38,529 nt of DNA from JAAYCI01 sp964367945. Lineage in GTDB: Bacteria > Bacillota > Clostridia > Oscillospirales > Ruminococcaceae. The notes under the pieces were generated by a model. It did not search any database. It was given only the letters and a program-made list of their open reading frames with translations, and had not been told where the DNA came from. The DNA lies in NCBI GenBank assembly GCA_964367945.1, contig CAYIZZ010000007.1, positions 1-38,529 of the forward strand. Reading direction: 5' to 3'. The translations under genes were made by a program, and so were the position numbers. Positions within the stretch are counted from its first letter, which is position 1; the number at the start of each line of letters is the position of its first letter. Below are positions 1 through 9,370 of the stretch, one piece after another.

Positions 1-37
1 TTTTCCTGTACGTTTTTTTATTTGTTATATTGCAGTG

Positions 38-616
38 CTATTTTCCAACTTGACTGGTTCCTTTTTCAAGTAAATAGCTGGCTTCAAGATCGGCGATGTG
101 TAGCATGACACCCAAGGGGTAATTTCTCCAAGCTTCACTGATGGCATAACTGCCACCACGTACTGCTTCGTCAAAACCACCCATGTGCCATCTGATGGCC
201 ACTGCTTCAGCCGGTTTCAAACGCAAAAAACGCTCGATAAGGAAAACACTCTTTTCACCATGACCGTAAGGGAAAGCATCTTGTACGCTATAAAAAGGTA
301 CTTTTTCCCATTTACCGGTTGCATCATCTTTCACATTGCGAAATCCTGACTTGTAAAAATTAGCCTTGCACAAGTCATGAAGCAATCCACAGATAGCCAT
401 GCTTTCGATGTCAGCTTGCTGTGAAAAACGCGTAAGAATGACATTGCATACATTAACGCTGTGCATAACAAGCCCGCTTTCACAAGCGCCATGATAGCGT
501 GTAGAGGCAGGCGCAGTGAAAAAATCAGTAGTTTTCATCCATGCCAAAAGCTCTGAAGCACCGCTACGTGTGATGTGTGTTTCAAAAAGTTTGATGAATT
601 CAGCTTTATAGTCCAT
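38..616 (-). CDS. HD-domain phosphohydrolase-like protein
   Basis: This 192-residue soluble protein has the metal-binding pattern of the HD superfamily: His52, the His80-Asp81 doublet in GLLHDLCK, and Asp176 in HIADLEAS. HD proteins hydrolyse phosphate esters of nucleotides or nucleic acids, but nothing here identifies the substrate. Conserved-looking segments around YHGACESGLVMHS and RWHMGGFD flank the doublet, so the domain appears complete. It is the last gene in the window of a minus-strand series (acn, lipoprotein, rex, ydbC, this gene) and follows the PC4-like gene by 39 bases. The ribosome binding site is weak (AGAAAG-like), which suggests translation at a modest level. The fold is clear; the cellular role is unknown. 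The 37 bases beyond the stop codon show nothing recognisable. Confidence 0.85.
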   Translation of the reverse strand: MDYKAEFIKLFETHITRSGASELLAWMKTTDFFTAPASTRYHGACESGLVMHSVNVCNVILTRFSQQADIESMAICGLLHDLCKANFYKSGFRNVKDDATGKWEKVPFYSVQDAFPYGHGEKSVFLIERFLRLKPAEAVAIRWHMGGFDEAVRGGSYAISEAWRNYPLGVMLHIADLEASYLLEKGTSQVGK

Positions 617-655
617 AAAACACCACTTTCTTATAAAAATAATAGGGTATAAAGC

Positions 656-880
656 TTATTCGATTTCAAAATCTTCTAAAATATTTTTCAAGGTGACAAG
701 TTCTTCTTCAGTCAAAGAAACACCTTTGCCCATTTTGCTACCATCAGGGCTCCAGTCACGAATATCATATTTTGGCTCTCTCTCGTTCCAGCTGATCATG
801 TTAAGTTGCTTTTCCCATCCTTTGGGATTGATGCCTAAAACAGCGATGCGTTGTGTTATTTCGTATTTAAATTCAGCCAT
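656..880 (-). CDS. YdbC/PC4-family single-stranded DNA-binding protein
   Basis: A 74-residue protein resembling the bacterial YdbC family, which has the fold of the eukaryotic transcription coactivator PC4. The recognisable core is W-x-K-x-LN-x-(I/V)SWN followed by PKYDIRDWSPDG and MGKGVSLT. Members bind single-stranded nucleic acid as dimers; the family is established structurally, but its physiological role in Firmicutes is not well defined. Length is typical of the family. A perfect AGGAGG lies eight bases ahead of the ATG, implying strong expression. It sits between rex and the HD-domain gene, all on the minus strand; 62 bases separate it from rex, with no clear terminator between. Confidence 0.9.
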   Translation of the reverse strand: MAEFKYEITQRIAVLGINPKGWEKQLNMISWNEREPKYDIRDWSPDGSKMGKGVSLTEEELVTLKNILEDFEIE

Positions 881-942
881 GTGCAGATCCTCCTATATAA
901 TGTTTTGTAAAAAAAATTAAAAGCTAGTGTGTATAAAAAAGT

Positions 943-1587
943 TTATATATCGGTATGGCGCATTCTGAAACCTAAACTTTGTAGGCTGTCGCCTAAATGA
1001 ACGTTTTCTACCGGAAGCTCGGGCGCCATAGATGCAAAATCATAATGTGAAAAGTTCCAAAATCCTTGTAGCCCTAAAGTGAGCAAGGTGGGTGCCATTG
1101 CTGAAGCGCTTTTTTCCGGTATGCATAAAACGGCCAATTGAGGCTGGTGCAAATTACAATAATCAGACAAACTGGCGATGTCTTGGACTGTTAAATTACC
1201 AAGGGATGTGCCGATTTGATATTCGGAATTATCAAAGGCAGCTACTAAACTGAAACCTTGCACAGTATTGTCTAAGAAACCGGAAATTGCCCTGCCAAGG
1301 CGGCCGCTACCAATCAAAATAGCAGATAGGTTTGAGGTGCCTATCAAAAGATCGTGCAAAGCTGAGGCTAACAAATCAACACGATAACCTACACCTTGCT
1401 GGCCGAACCCACCAAAGCAATTGAGGTCTTGGCGCACCTGGCTGGCAGTGGTGCCCAAAAAAGCCCCAAGATCGCTGGACGATACAGTGGAAATGCCTGC
1501 TTTTTGCAATTGAAGCACATGTCGGTAATATCTAGGCAGGCGCTTGATAACAGGCAATGAAATTTTGTTTTGTAAGTTATTTTGCAT
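943..1587 (-). CDS. rex: Redox-sensing transcriptional repressor Rex
   Basis: Rex senses the NADH/NAD+ ratio and represses fermentation and hydrogen-metabolism genes when NADH is low. The protein has an N-terminal winged helix (about residues 1-75, with LPRYYRHVLQL and SQVRQDLNCFGGFGQQGVGY) and a C-terminal Rossmann domain with the dinucleotide motif IGSGRLGRAI. It ends in the family hallmark around GFWNFS and the VENVHLGDSLQSL helix that swaps between subunits. I place the start at 1587 (MQNNL...), because a TGGAG lies six bases upstream; an in-frame ATG at 1599 has no ribosome binding site and itself overlaps that TGGAG. The resulting 214 residues match the usual size. No obvious Rex operator (TTGTTAA-type dyad) was found next to it. 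Confidence 0.95.
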   Translation of the reverse strand: MQNNLQNKISLPVIKRLPRYYRHVLQLQKAGISTVSSSDLGAFLGTTASQVRQDLNCFGGFGQQGVGYRVDLLASALHDLLIGTSNLSAILIGSGRLGRAISGFLDNTVQGFSLVAAFDNSEYQIGTSLGNLTVQDIASLSDYCNLHQPQLAVLCIPEKSASAMAPTLLTLGLQGFWNFSHYDFASMAPELPVENVHLGDSLQSLGFRMRHTDI

Positions 1588-1653
1588 GTCATACTCCATT
1601 TTGTATCATAAAATCGAAAAAAATTCGGATTCGATTACCAAACTGAAAAAACA

Positions 1654-3024
1654 TCAACTGTTAGATCGAGGCTTTGCATTGAAAACTAAATCTGAAAACT
1701 CTGTGAAGTTTTGCATACCATTCCAATAATCTTGCTTTGAAATAAGAGCGTATTGAAGCATACTGGCGTACCCTTCAGTGGCAGTGTCGTCCATTCCGGG
1801 AACAATAGTATAGGGGATGTTGTTCTTATCTGCCCAGGCTTGACCGTAACTTAAAAGAAAATAAGTGCTATTTTCCGCACAAATTGTGACGTTGTCACCA
1901 AGATTATCTAAAGGTACGTTTTGCGCCTCGCCTGTTTCGATATCCACTGTGTAATCTTGTAAATAGTTGCTGGTGGAAAATTGAATACGTAATTTATTAT
2001 CTACAATAGTATTGTTGATAGATGCTTGAACATAGCCATTTGGGGCGAAACCTTGCGCCAATATACGTTGTTCGTCGGTGTTTGCGTCAATACGTACAAC
2101 TCCGAGCTGAGCATCATCCCACATGTAAATGATATTGTCGTGCACACTTACAGATTGAGATTGAGTCCATGTGAGGACTTCACGCCCGATGCCGGTGTAC
2201 ATTCCTTGAGCATATAATGTGAATTGCCTGCTTTCCCACGCAGCGTTAAAGTTGGGATCGTCTACCGGAGGAAGTACAGTGGTGATTTGTACTAAAGGGC
2301 CCATCTCCCAATGACCTTTAATGCTGTATTCGTATCCGGGCTCAAACCGCCGCACTTCTTCATATGTCATGGTAGTGGTATCAAGCTGGACTAAAATTGT
2401 GGACAAGCTATCGTTTAAAGGCTGACTCATAAGAAAATAAAGCATGGAAGATTCCATTAAAACAGCACTTTGAGATACAAATGACCAGTCACTTGGAAAT
2501 ATACAAGACAAAGGCGAAGTGCCATCGGGCTCAAAACGAATTACAGAAGGCTGAGATTTTTCGCCAAGAGATGCATCGCTTGTGCCTAGATGAAATAAGT
2601 ATAGTTTATCACTGATGTATTTGGGAATCAATGTACCTGAGATATTTTCCACGCCACCTAAAACAGATGTATCTTGTTTTGAGGTGTTTTCAAGTGCTCG
2701 CATTTCCAAAGTAGTATAATCAAAATACAAAATATCTGCTGTGGAATCAGAGTAAGATGCCAAGGTGTATCCGCCGTTTTCGCTACCGGTGTATAAGTTT
2801 GTCAAGCCGGAAGCAACACTGACAAGACTCATGGGGACATCTTCTTTGGTGGACTGGGTGGCATCGGATGCAGAAGTAGCACCGTTTTGTGTTTCAGTGG
2901 ATGGGCTTTCCTGGGTGGGTGCAGCCATGATGATGGAACGAGAAGCTGCACTTTCACCGGCACAACTGCAAAACAATAACGCAACACTTAAAACTAAGAG
3001 TGATGCTTTTTTATATAAGTTCAT
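1654..3024 (-). CDS. Putative secreted lipoprotein, unknown function
   Basis: A 456-residue protein I cannot assign to a named function. The N-terminus is a typical export signal: positively charged NLYKK, a hydrophobic stretch to about residue 18, then a lipobox-like FCSC with Cys21 as the likely lipidated residue. A Ser/Thr/Gln-rich linker (about residues 24-65) follows. The remainder is beta-rich with repeated aromatic and hydrophobic strands (for example KLYLFHLG, MLYFLMS, IIYMWDD), resembling a beta-propeller of the DUF5050 or WD-like kind, though no clear repeat register was established. It lies 44 bases downstream of acn on the same strand and may be cotranscribed. A CGGAGA motif precedes the ATG. 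The product is probably anchored on the outer face of the membrane. Confidence 0.75.
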   Translation of the reverse strand: MNLYKKASLLVLSVALLFCSCAGESAASRSIIMAAPTQESPSTETQNGATSASDATQSTKEDVPMSLVSVASGLTNLYTGSENGGYTLASYSDSTADILYFDYTTLEMRALENTSKQDTSVLGGVENISGTLIPKYISDKLYLFHLGTSDASLGEKSQPSVIRFEPDGTSPLSCIFPSDWSFVSQSAVLMESSMLYFLMSQPLNDSLSTILVQLDTTTMTYEEVRRFEPGYEYSIKGHWEMGPLVQITTVLPPVDDPNFNAAWESRQFTLYAQGMYTGIGREVLTWTQSQSVSVHDNIIYMWDDAQLGVVRIDANTDEQRILAQGFAPNGYVQASINNTIVDNKLRIQFSTSNYLQDYTVDIETGEAQNVPLDNLGDNVTICAENSTYFLLSYGQAWADKNNIPYTIVPGMDDTATEGYASMLQYALISKQDYWNGMQNFTEFSDLVFNAKPRSNS

Positions 3025-3068
3025 TTTTGTCTCCGAACATAAAGGAAAATTTTGATGATGAAAAATAG

Positions 3069-5003
3069 TTATTTTGCGTTTTCACGAGTATAATTCAAAA
3101 GTCCGCCTGCTTTTATAATATCGATTTGACGAGTGGAAATGTCGCATTTCAAGGTGATTTGTTTGCCCGTAGCATCGTTTGTGAGGACTAAAGAACCCTT
3201 GCTAAGTCCGGATAAAATTCCACTTAAAGTAACAGTGTCCATCTCACCAATGTCGGCTAAATCAGCTTCGTTTGCAAACTCCAGCGGTAATATACCGGCA
3301 TTGACCAAGTTTGCCTTGTGAATACGTGCAAAACTTTGAACAATTACAGCACGGATGCCAAGATACAGCGGAACCAATGCAGCATGCTCACGAGAAGAAC
3401 CTTGGCCGTAGTTTTGGCCACCAATGATAAACCCGCCGTCTGAGCTATCTAAAGCACGATTTGGGAAATCGGGGTCAACACCTTCAAAGCAGTACTGAGA
3501 AAGATGGGGGATATTACTACGGAAAGGCAGTATTTTTGCACCGGCAGGCATGATGTGATCAGTGGTGATGTTATCGCCCACTTTTAATAGAACAGGTAAA
3601 GTAAGGCTGTCCGGCAAAGATTTTGCTTGAGGCAAGGGTTTGATATTAGGGCCACGAACAATCTCTACTGATTCATATTCACTTTCAGAAGCCGGTAAAT
3701 CTATCATGTTATCGTTGATAGTGAATTCTTTAGGCATATCAAAACTATCAATTGCAGGCAAAGTACGTGGGTCTGCGATGTGTCCACATAATGCGGCGGC
3801 CACAGCAACTTCAGGACTGACAAGGTATACCTGTGCATCTGCAGTTCCACTTCTGCCTTCAAAGTTTCGGTTGAAAGTACGTAGAGAAACGCCGGCACTT
3901 GGTGGGCTTTGGCCCATACCGATGCAAGGTCCGCATGTGCACTCCAGTAAACGTGCGCCACTGCCGAGTATGTCAGCCAATGCGCCGTTTTCACTTAGCA
4001 TTTCAAGCACTTGACGGCTACCGGGAGAGATAGTAAGAGAAACTGTATCTTTTACTGTTTTGCCTTTCAACATACGTGCTACCGTCATTAAATCGGCCAA
4101 AGAAGAGTTTGTGCAGCTGCCAATACATACTTGGTCTACCTTAACATGCGAAAGCTCTGTCACAGCAACTACTGCATCAGGACTATGCGGACATGCTGCT
4201 AGAGGTACCAACGTAGAAAGGTCGATGGTGTAATGCTCGTCATACACAGCATCGTCATCTGCACACAGCGGCGTGAAGTCTTTCTCTCGACCTTGTGCTG
4301 CAAGGAACAAGCGTGTGTTTTCATCTGAGGGGAATAAAGATGTTGTAGCGCCCAGCTCGGCACCCATGTTTGTGATGGTGGCACGCTGAGGAACGCTTAA
4401 AGATGCTACACCCTCACCGGTGTATTCAATGATTTTACCAACGCCACCCTTAACAGAAAGAAGGCGAAGTACCTCGAGAATGATATCTTTTGCACTGACA
4501 AATGCCGGCAAGCTACCTAAAAGCTCGATACGCACTGCTTTAGGATATGGGATATAGTATGCGCCGCCGCCCATGGCCACTGCTACATCAAGCCCGCCAC
4601 TGCCCATGGCAAGCATACCGATGCCGCCGGCTGTTGGGGTATGGCTGTCGCTACCAATAAGGGTTTTGCCGGGTGCGGCAAAGCGCTCAAGGTGTACCTG
4701 ATGGCAAATACCACATCCGGGACGTGCATAGCGTACACCAGTTTTTTTTGTGAGAGTGCGGATAAATGCATGATCGTCGGCATTCATGAATCCACTTTGC
4801 AGAGTGTTATGGTCGATGTATGCTACAGAAAGCTCTGTTTTCACGCGAGGGATACCCATAGCCTCAAACTCCAAATAAGCCATAGTACCAGTGGCGTCTT
4901 GAGTGAGTGTTTGATCAATACGAAGCCCCACTTCAGTACCTGCAGACATTTGTCCATCCACTAGATGTGCAGAAATTATTTTTTGTGCCATAGTTTGACT
5001 CAT
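3069..5003 (-). CDS. Aconitate hydratase (aconitase)
   Basis: Aconitase interconverts citrate and isocitrate through cis-aconitate using a [4Fe-4S] cluster; in anaerobes it usually feeds 2-oxoglutarate and glutamate synthesis. The three cluster cysteines are visible: one in GSCTNS and two in CTCGPCIGMG. Other family motifs include GSDSHTPTAGG near residue 120 and, in the swivelling C-terminal domain, NYGQGSSREHAA with its substrate-binding serine and arginine. At about 644 residues it belongs to the shorter Aquifex/clostridial type rather than the 900-residue AcnA type. An ATG at 5009 lies only one base from the AGGAG at 5011-5015, while the ATG at 5003 is seven bases away, so 5003 is preferred. 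Its own promoter lies at 5115-5143. No citrate synthase or isocitrate dehydrogenase gene is adjacent. Confidence 0.95.
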   Translation of the reverse strand: MSQTMAQKIISAHLVDGQMSAGTEVGLRIDQTLTQDATGTMAYLEFEAMGIPRVKTELSVAYIDHNTLQSGFMNADDHAFIRTLTKKTGVRYARPGCGICHQVHLERFAAPGKTLIGSDSHTPTAGGIGMLAMGSGGLDVAVAMGGGAYYIPYPKAVRIELLGSLPAFVSAKDIILEVLRLLSVKGGVGKIIEYTGEGVASLSVPQRATITNMGAELGATTSLFPSDENTRLFLAAQGREKDFTPLCADDDAVYDEHYTIDLSTLVPLAACPHSPDAVVAVTELSHVKVDQVCIGSCTNSSLADLMTVARMLKGKTVKDTVSLTISPGSRQVLEMLSENGALADILGSGARLLECTCGPCIGMGQSPPSAGVSLRTFNRNFEGRSGTADAQVYLVSPEVAVAAALCGHIADPRTLPAIDSFDMPKEFTINDNMIDLPASESEYESVEIVRGPNIKPLPQAKSLPDSLTLPVLLKVGDNITTDHIMPAGAKILPFRSNIPHLSQYCFEGVDPDFPNRALDSSDGGFIIGGQNYGQGSSREHAALVPLYLGIRAVIVQSFARIHKANLVNAGILPLEFANEADLADIGEMDTVTLSGILSGLSKGSLVLTNDATGKQITLKCDISTRQIDIIKAGGLLNYTRENAK

Positions 5004-5114
5004 AAACATTCTCCTATACTATATAAAATAGAAAATAGCCTCTGTAAAAACAGGGCCAGTATATATTTAAAATACGTACATGTGTGCAACAAAAAAATAA
5101 CCTTTTGTTTAATT

Positions 5115-5143
5115 ACTATACTGTATATATAAAAGATTGTCAA
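5115..5143 (-). promoter_or_regulatory. Predicted sigma-A promoter for aconitase
   Basis: On the minus strand a perfect TTGACA (5138-5143) is separated by 17 bases from TATAGT (5115-5120). The leader to the aconitase start is about 105 bases. It is arranged back to back with the uppP promoter in the 292-base divergent region 5010-5301, which contains nothing else recognisable. Confidence 0.7.
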
Positions 5144-5204
5144 TTATGTGCGGGCACAGTGGTTGCAAGTGTGAAAAAGTATGGCTATTTTAGCATGCGA
5201 TGCT

Positions 5205-5232
5205 TTGCCTTAAGGATAAGATGTGGTATAAT
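5205..5232 (+). promoter_or_regulatory. Predicted sigma-A promoter for the uppP-ftsK gene run
   Basis: TTGCCT (5205-5210) and a perfect TATAAT (5227-5232) are separated by 16 bases, with an extended -10 TGG immediately before TATAAT. The uppP start is about 60 bases downstream of the expected transcription start. Confidence 0.7.
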
Positions 5233-5301
5233 ATGTTTTGGTATATAAATATGAAACATTGATGCAAATTACTTTGTTTATGGCATTAGAAGGATGGTAA
5301 A

Positions 5302-6252
5302 ATGACAATTTTAGATGGGCTATTTATGGGAATCATTCAGGGGCTGACAGAATTTTTACCTGTTAGTAGCAGTGGGCATCTTTCCTTATATCAATATATT
5401 TTTGGAACAGGTGCTGAGGGTGGATTGTTTTTTTCACTGATGTTGCACTTAGGAACATTAGCTTCGGTTGTTGTGGCCTATTATGAAGATCTTTGGAAAA
5501 TGGCAAAGGAAGTAGTGATGCTGTGCAAGGAACTGTTCTCAGGTCAGTTCACATTTAAAACAGATAACACGCATAGAAAGCTTTTATACATGTTGTTTTT
5601 CGCGTGTTTACCGCTGTTTTTGATTTTGCCTATCAACCAGCTGGTCAGTAATGTGTCCTCGGACTCGGATATTGTGGTGGAAGGCGTTTGCTTTTTAGTA
5701 ACAGCAGGGTTGTTATTTTTGGCTTGCAAAGCACCAAAGGGCAAGGCAGGAATTCGCAGTATGAAACCAATGCATGCCATGATTATAGGCGTATTTCAGG
5801 CAGTGGCATCATTTCCGGGTATATCACGTTCAGGTGCTACTATATCATCTGGATTGGTAATGGGATTCAATAGGGAAATAATGGTGAAGTTTTCCTTCCT
5901 TTTAGGGATTCCCGCTATAATAGGCGGCGTGGTATTTGAAATTTCAGACGCAGTAGCAGAAAATGCTGAAGTGCAGTTTCTTCCACTGGTGGTAGGTGTT
6001 CTTGCCTCGGCGGTGGTGGGATATGGTGCTATCAGGCTTATCGGATATTTAGTGCTTAGTAATAAGTTTGTGATTTTTGCATGGTACACTTTGATTTTAG
6101 GAATTATTGTTATTGTGATGGGAATTATAGGCCATGTGGCAGGGTGGGGCGATGGGATGTCTGCGTCTTCCGAAATGGCAAGTAGTGTTGCGGCTTCGGT
6201 AGCGTCTACATCGGATTCCGTATCACAAATATCCAGCACAGTGGCGGCTTAA
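5302..6252 (+). CDS. uppP: Undecaprenyl-diphosphatase UppP (BacA)
   Basis: UppP removes a phosphate from undecaprenyl diphosphate so the lipid carrier can be reused for peptidoglycan and other wall polymers; overproduction gives bacitracin resistance in known cases. Both signature regions are present: Q13xxxE17 within GIIQGLTEFLPVSSSGHL, and PGISRSGATI around residue 174. Several hydrophobic segments fit the family's multi-span membrane fold. The start has a good AGAAGGATGG site. The protein is 316 residues, longer than the usual 265-290, because of a Ser/Ala/Thr-rich tail after the last membrane span (about residues 280-316) that contains no known motif. It heads a plus-strand series and is followed after 69 bases by the FtsK gene. 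Confidence 0.95.
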   Translation: MTILDGLFMGIIQGLTEFLPVSSSGHLSLYQYIFGTGAEGGLFFSLMLHLGTLASVVVAYYEDLWKMAKEVVMLCKELFSGQFTFKTDNTHRKLLYMLFFACLPLFLILPINQLVSNVSSDSDIVVEGVCFLVTAGLLFLACKAPKGKAGIRSMKPMHAMIIGVFQAVASFPGISRSGATISSGLVMGFNREIMVKFSFLLGIPAIIGGVVFEISDAVAENAEVQFLPLVVGVLASAVVGYGAIRLIGYLVLSNKFVIFAWYTLILGIIVIVMGIIGHVAGWGDGMSASSEMASSVAASVASTSDSVSQISSTVAA

Positions 6253-6321
6253 ATAAACATACTAACACAAGCATATGTTGTTGTAATATTGATAGACGTG
6301 AAAGAGGAGAAATGTAAGTTA

Positions 6322-9321
6322 ATGGCAACAAAGAGAAAAACAACAAAATCACCGCAAAAACGAAGTAATTCAGCACCTAAGCCTGTATCGAAATCAGAGC
6401 TTGATAGGCGCTGGAGTATTTTGATGTTTGGCATAGGTGTTTTGCTGATTATACTTACGTTGATAGAAGGCGAAAGTGTTTGGGCATGGATACGCCAAAA
6501 TATGTTGTTCGGTGCACTGGGTGCAGCTACATGGATGGTTGGTCCGCTGCTTACCTACTGGGCAGGGCGTATAGCTCTTGAAAAACCTATTTTTGCATCG
6601 GTTATAAAAGGCGTAGTGTCTTTGGTGGTGCTTTCAAGTGCGGCGCTTGTGTTTAGTGGGGAAGATCTGCAAGGGTTAACATTTGCAGAAGTGCTTAGCA
6701 CAGCCCATGCTAGCGGTTATGAGAATGTGCTTGGAAGTGGACTGTTAGGCCTTTTACTGGGTGGTACACTGATGGCACTGACCGGCGTGGTGGTTTCACG
6801 TATATTGACAATATTAATTATAGTTATTGTTATTATGGTTGTCACCGCTGTTACACCGGGGGATATTTTTAGGTTTTTACGTAGCTTAGGCGAAAAATGG
6901 AGTCAAAGGTTTGAAGAAGTGGAAGAAGATTTTGAAGATGAAGTAGAAGAAACAAGTAAAGCGTATGCACAAAGGCGTAAAACCCAGCAGGTGTCGCAAG
7001 AAGCACCATGGCAGGAAGAAAACAGGCCAAATGTGCAGAAAAGGCGAGTTGTGGACATTCCATTGCAAGGCGAAAAAGTCAATGCAAACATGGATACAGC
7101 GCCTAAAAGTAACAAGAATATTGATATGCCGCTAGGCGATGCACCATCGCTTTTTGATTCAGAGATGTTTCGTGATAAAAGGGTGGATATTCCGCTGGAG
7201 CCGTTCCCGATAAAAAGTACACAGAATACAACACGACAAGCAGAAATTGGCGCAGGTGGAACTTTTGGTACACCGGATGCGAAAAAAGAAGCACCCACAC
7301 AAGCGGTAAAACAAGCAAATACTGAGCCTGAATATGGTTTGGGTGACGATTTTATGCCTATAGTTACATTTGGGCCAGGATCTATTGTGGAGTCAGCGCC
7401 ACTACCCACGCAAAAAGATGTGCTATTATTCGGCAATGATGATCCGTATGTGCATTTAGGCGGCGCAGAAAGTAAATTGCCAGCGGGTAATTTATTGGAT
7501 GTGGAATATGTTGCGGAAAAAGAGCCGCCTAAAGTGAAGAACTTGTTTGAAAGCGAATCGCCACAGCAAGAACTTTCCGGCAGAGAAATGGAAAGTGAAA
7601 GGCAACAGCCGGTAAGTAATCTTGATGCAGCTCAAGTGACTGATGCAGTGAAAACTGTTATTGAAACAGGATATACGAGCGAAGAAAACACAGCTGTGAT
7701 AAATGAAGACGCCCAGACAAATCCTAACATACAAGAAGATTCACAACAGCAGGACGGCCTGGATAAGTTGCTGGACAAAGCGGCCGAGGTGAAAAGTGAT
7801 GTTGCGACATATGGGCAGGATATGCGAGGAACAGGTGCGGAAATAATACCGTATGCGTATCCACCGTCTAAATTGTTTGACTCACCACCACAAGAGAATA
7901 TTGTGGGTGCAAGGGACGAGATGAAAAACACTGCCGACTTGCTGGTGTCTACCTTGCAAAGCTTTGGCGTGGAAACACGTATTTTAGACGTATCACGAGG
8001 TCCATCTGTGACACGATATGAGATACAGCCGCAAGCAGGCGTGAAGATATCACGCATCACCAACCTATCCGATGATATTGCGCTGAATTTAGCCGCTGCA
8101 GGCGTGCGTATTGAAGCGCCTATTCCGGGAAAGCCGGCGGTGGGTATAGAGGTGCCAAACCGTGTGAAAAGTAGTGTGCCTATTCGCAGTTTACTGGAAA
8201 GTAACACATTTGTCGGCTCGAGCTCACCGTTGTCCATTGCGCTTGGTAAAAACATTGCTGGCGAGGTGGTGGTGGCAGACCTTACTAAGATGCCGCATTT
8301 ACTGATAGCAGGTAGCACAGGTAGCGGTAAAAGTGTGTGTGTGAACTCTATCATAATGAGCTTTTTATACACATCATCTCCCGAGGAAGTAAGGCTGATT
8401 TTAATTGATCCTAAAGTGGTGGAACTGGCTGAGTACAATGGTATTCCTCACTTGCTTATTCCTGTGGTGACAGAGCCGAAACAAGCGGCAAAGGCGCTGG
8501 GATATGCCGTTAGCGAGATGGAAAAGCGATACCGCACATTTGCAGAATATGGCGTGAGAGACATAAACAGTTTTAATAAAATGGCAAAACGCAGTACTGA
8601 AGTGGAGCCTATTCCACATATAGCTATTGTTATTGACGAGCTGGCTGATCTTATGATGGTGGCAAGTAAAGATGTGGAAAATTTCATATGCCGTATAGCA
8701 CAAAAGGCACGTGCGGCAGGTATGCATTTGATTGTTGCAACCCAAAGACCCAGTGTTGATGTAATCACAGGTTTGATAAAAAGTAACATACCTTCGCGAA
8801 TTGCTTTTGCGGTGTCCAGCCAGATAGATAGCCGCACGATTTTAGACGGAGCAGGCGCAGAGAAGCTGCTTGGCATGGGTGATATGTTGTTTATGCCAAT
8901 TGGTGCGAACAAGCCGGTGCGTGTGCAGGGAACGTTTGTGAAAGATAAAGAGATTACACGTGTGCTGAATTACATAAAAGATCATGCTACAGCAGCATAT
9001 GATGACGATGTACTTGCAGAAATGGATAAAGTTGCACTGACAGGTTCGGCAAAAGATGCCGATGGAGATGGTACACTTAATGCTGCAGAGCTAGTGAAGG
9101 ACGAAACATTTGTAGCAGCAGTGGAACTTGCGATGGATGCAGGGGAGATATCCACCAGTGGATTACAGCGGCGCTTGCGGCTGGGCTATGCTCGTGCAGG
9201 GCGTCTTGTGGATCAAATGGAACAGCTTGGCATTGTGAGTGAGCCAAACGGAAGTAAACCTCGTCAGGTTCAAATAAGCAGGGAAACATGGCAAGAAATG
9301 GTGATGAACTACACAAAATAG
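6322..9321 (+). CDS. FtsK/SpoIIIE-family DNA translocase
   Basis: This membrane-anchored motor pumps DNA across the division or sporulation septum. The 999-residue protein has a basic N-terminus, hydrophobic membrane segments (about residues 30-185), a long low-complexity linker rich in Glu, Gln and Pro (about 190-510), and the motor. The motor shows Walker A GSTGSGKS near residue 663, Walker B IVIDELADLMM, and ATQRPSVDVITG. A C-terminal winged-helix gamma domain (SGLQRRLRLGYARAGRL...EQLGIV) recognises orienting sequences. I chose ATG 6322 because an upstream in-frame TTG at 6289 lies ahead of the only ribosome binding site, AGAGGAG at 6303-6309, which is 12 bases from 6322. The sequence cannot settle whether it serves vegetative division (FtsK/SftA-like) or sporulation (SpoIIIE); the membrane spans argue against a soluble SftA type. 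Confidence 0.95.
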   Translation: MATKRKTTKSPQKRSNSAPKPVSKSELDRRWSILMFGIGVLLIILTLIEGESVWAWIRQNMLFGALGAATWMVGPLLTYWAGRIALEKPIFASVIKGVVSLVVLSSAALVFSGEDLQGLTFAEVLSTAHASGYENVLGSGLLGLLLGGTLMALTGVVVSRILTILIIVIVIMVVTAVTPGDIFRFLRSLGEKWSQRFEEVEEDFEDEVEETSKAYAQRRKTQQVSQEAPWQEENRPNVQKRRVVDIPLQGEKVNANMDTAPKSNKNIDMPLGDAPSLFDSEMFRDKRVDIPLEPFPIKSTQNTTRQAEIGAGGTFGTPDAKKEAPTQAVKQANTEPEYGLGDDFMPIVTFGPGSIVESAPLPTQKDVLLFGNDDPYVHLGGAESKLPAGNLLDVEYVAEKEPPKVKNLFESESPQQELSGREMESERQQPVSNLDAAQVTDAVKTVIETGYTSEENTAVINEDAQTNPNIQEDSQQQDGLDKLLDKAAEVKSDVATYGQDMRGTGAEIIPYAYPPSKLFDSPPQENIVGARDEMKNTADLLVSTLQSFGVETRILDVSRGPSVTRYEIQPQAGVKISRITNLSDDIALNLAAAGVRIEAPIPGKPAVGIEVPNRVKSSVPIRSLLESNTFVGSSSPLSIALGKNIAGEVVVADLTKMPHLLIAGSTGSGKSVCVNSIIMSFLYTSSPEEVRLILIDPKVVELAEYNGIPHLLIPVVTEPKQAAKALGYAVSEMEKRYRTFAEYGVRDINSFNKMAKRSTEVEPIPHIAIVIDELADLMMVASKDVENFICRIAQKARAAGMHLIVATQRPSVDVITGLIKSNIPSRIAFAVSSQIDSRTILDGAGAEKLLGMGDMLFMPIGANKPVRVQGTFVKDKEITRVLNYIKDHATAAYDDDVLAEMDKVALTGSAKDADGDGTLNAAELVKDETFVAAVELAMDAGEISTSGLQRRLRLGYARAGRLVDQMEQLGIVSEPNGSKPRQVQISRETWQEMVMNYTK

Positions 9322-9370
9322 GAAATGTCTTTTATAGCATATAAATAAAGGCACGAAGGGAAAAATTAAA

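Noticed and set aside
1612..1636. Hairpin AATCGAA...TTCGATT between the lipoprotein and rex genes
   Set aside because: Only seven AT-rich pairs with a short T-run on the minus strand; too weak to call as a terminator or an operator.
3640..4014. Plus-strand open frame opposite aconitase
   Set aside because: No ribosome binding site and no recognisable domain; the opposite strand encodes a complete aconitase.
5796..6239. Minus-strand open frame opposite uppP
   Set aside because: Thr/Ile/Pro-rich translation is a mirror of membrane-protein codons in uppP.
6903..8438. Long open frames on the minus strand inside ftsK
   Set aside because: They lie opposite a clear translocase gene, lack ribosome binding sites and have compositions that follow from the codon use of ftsK.
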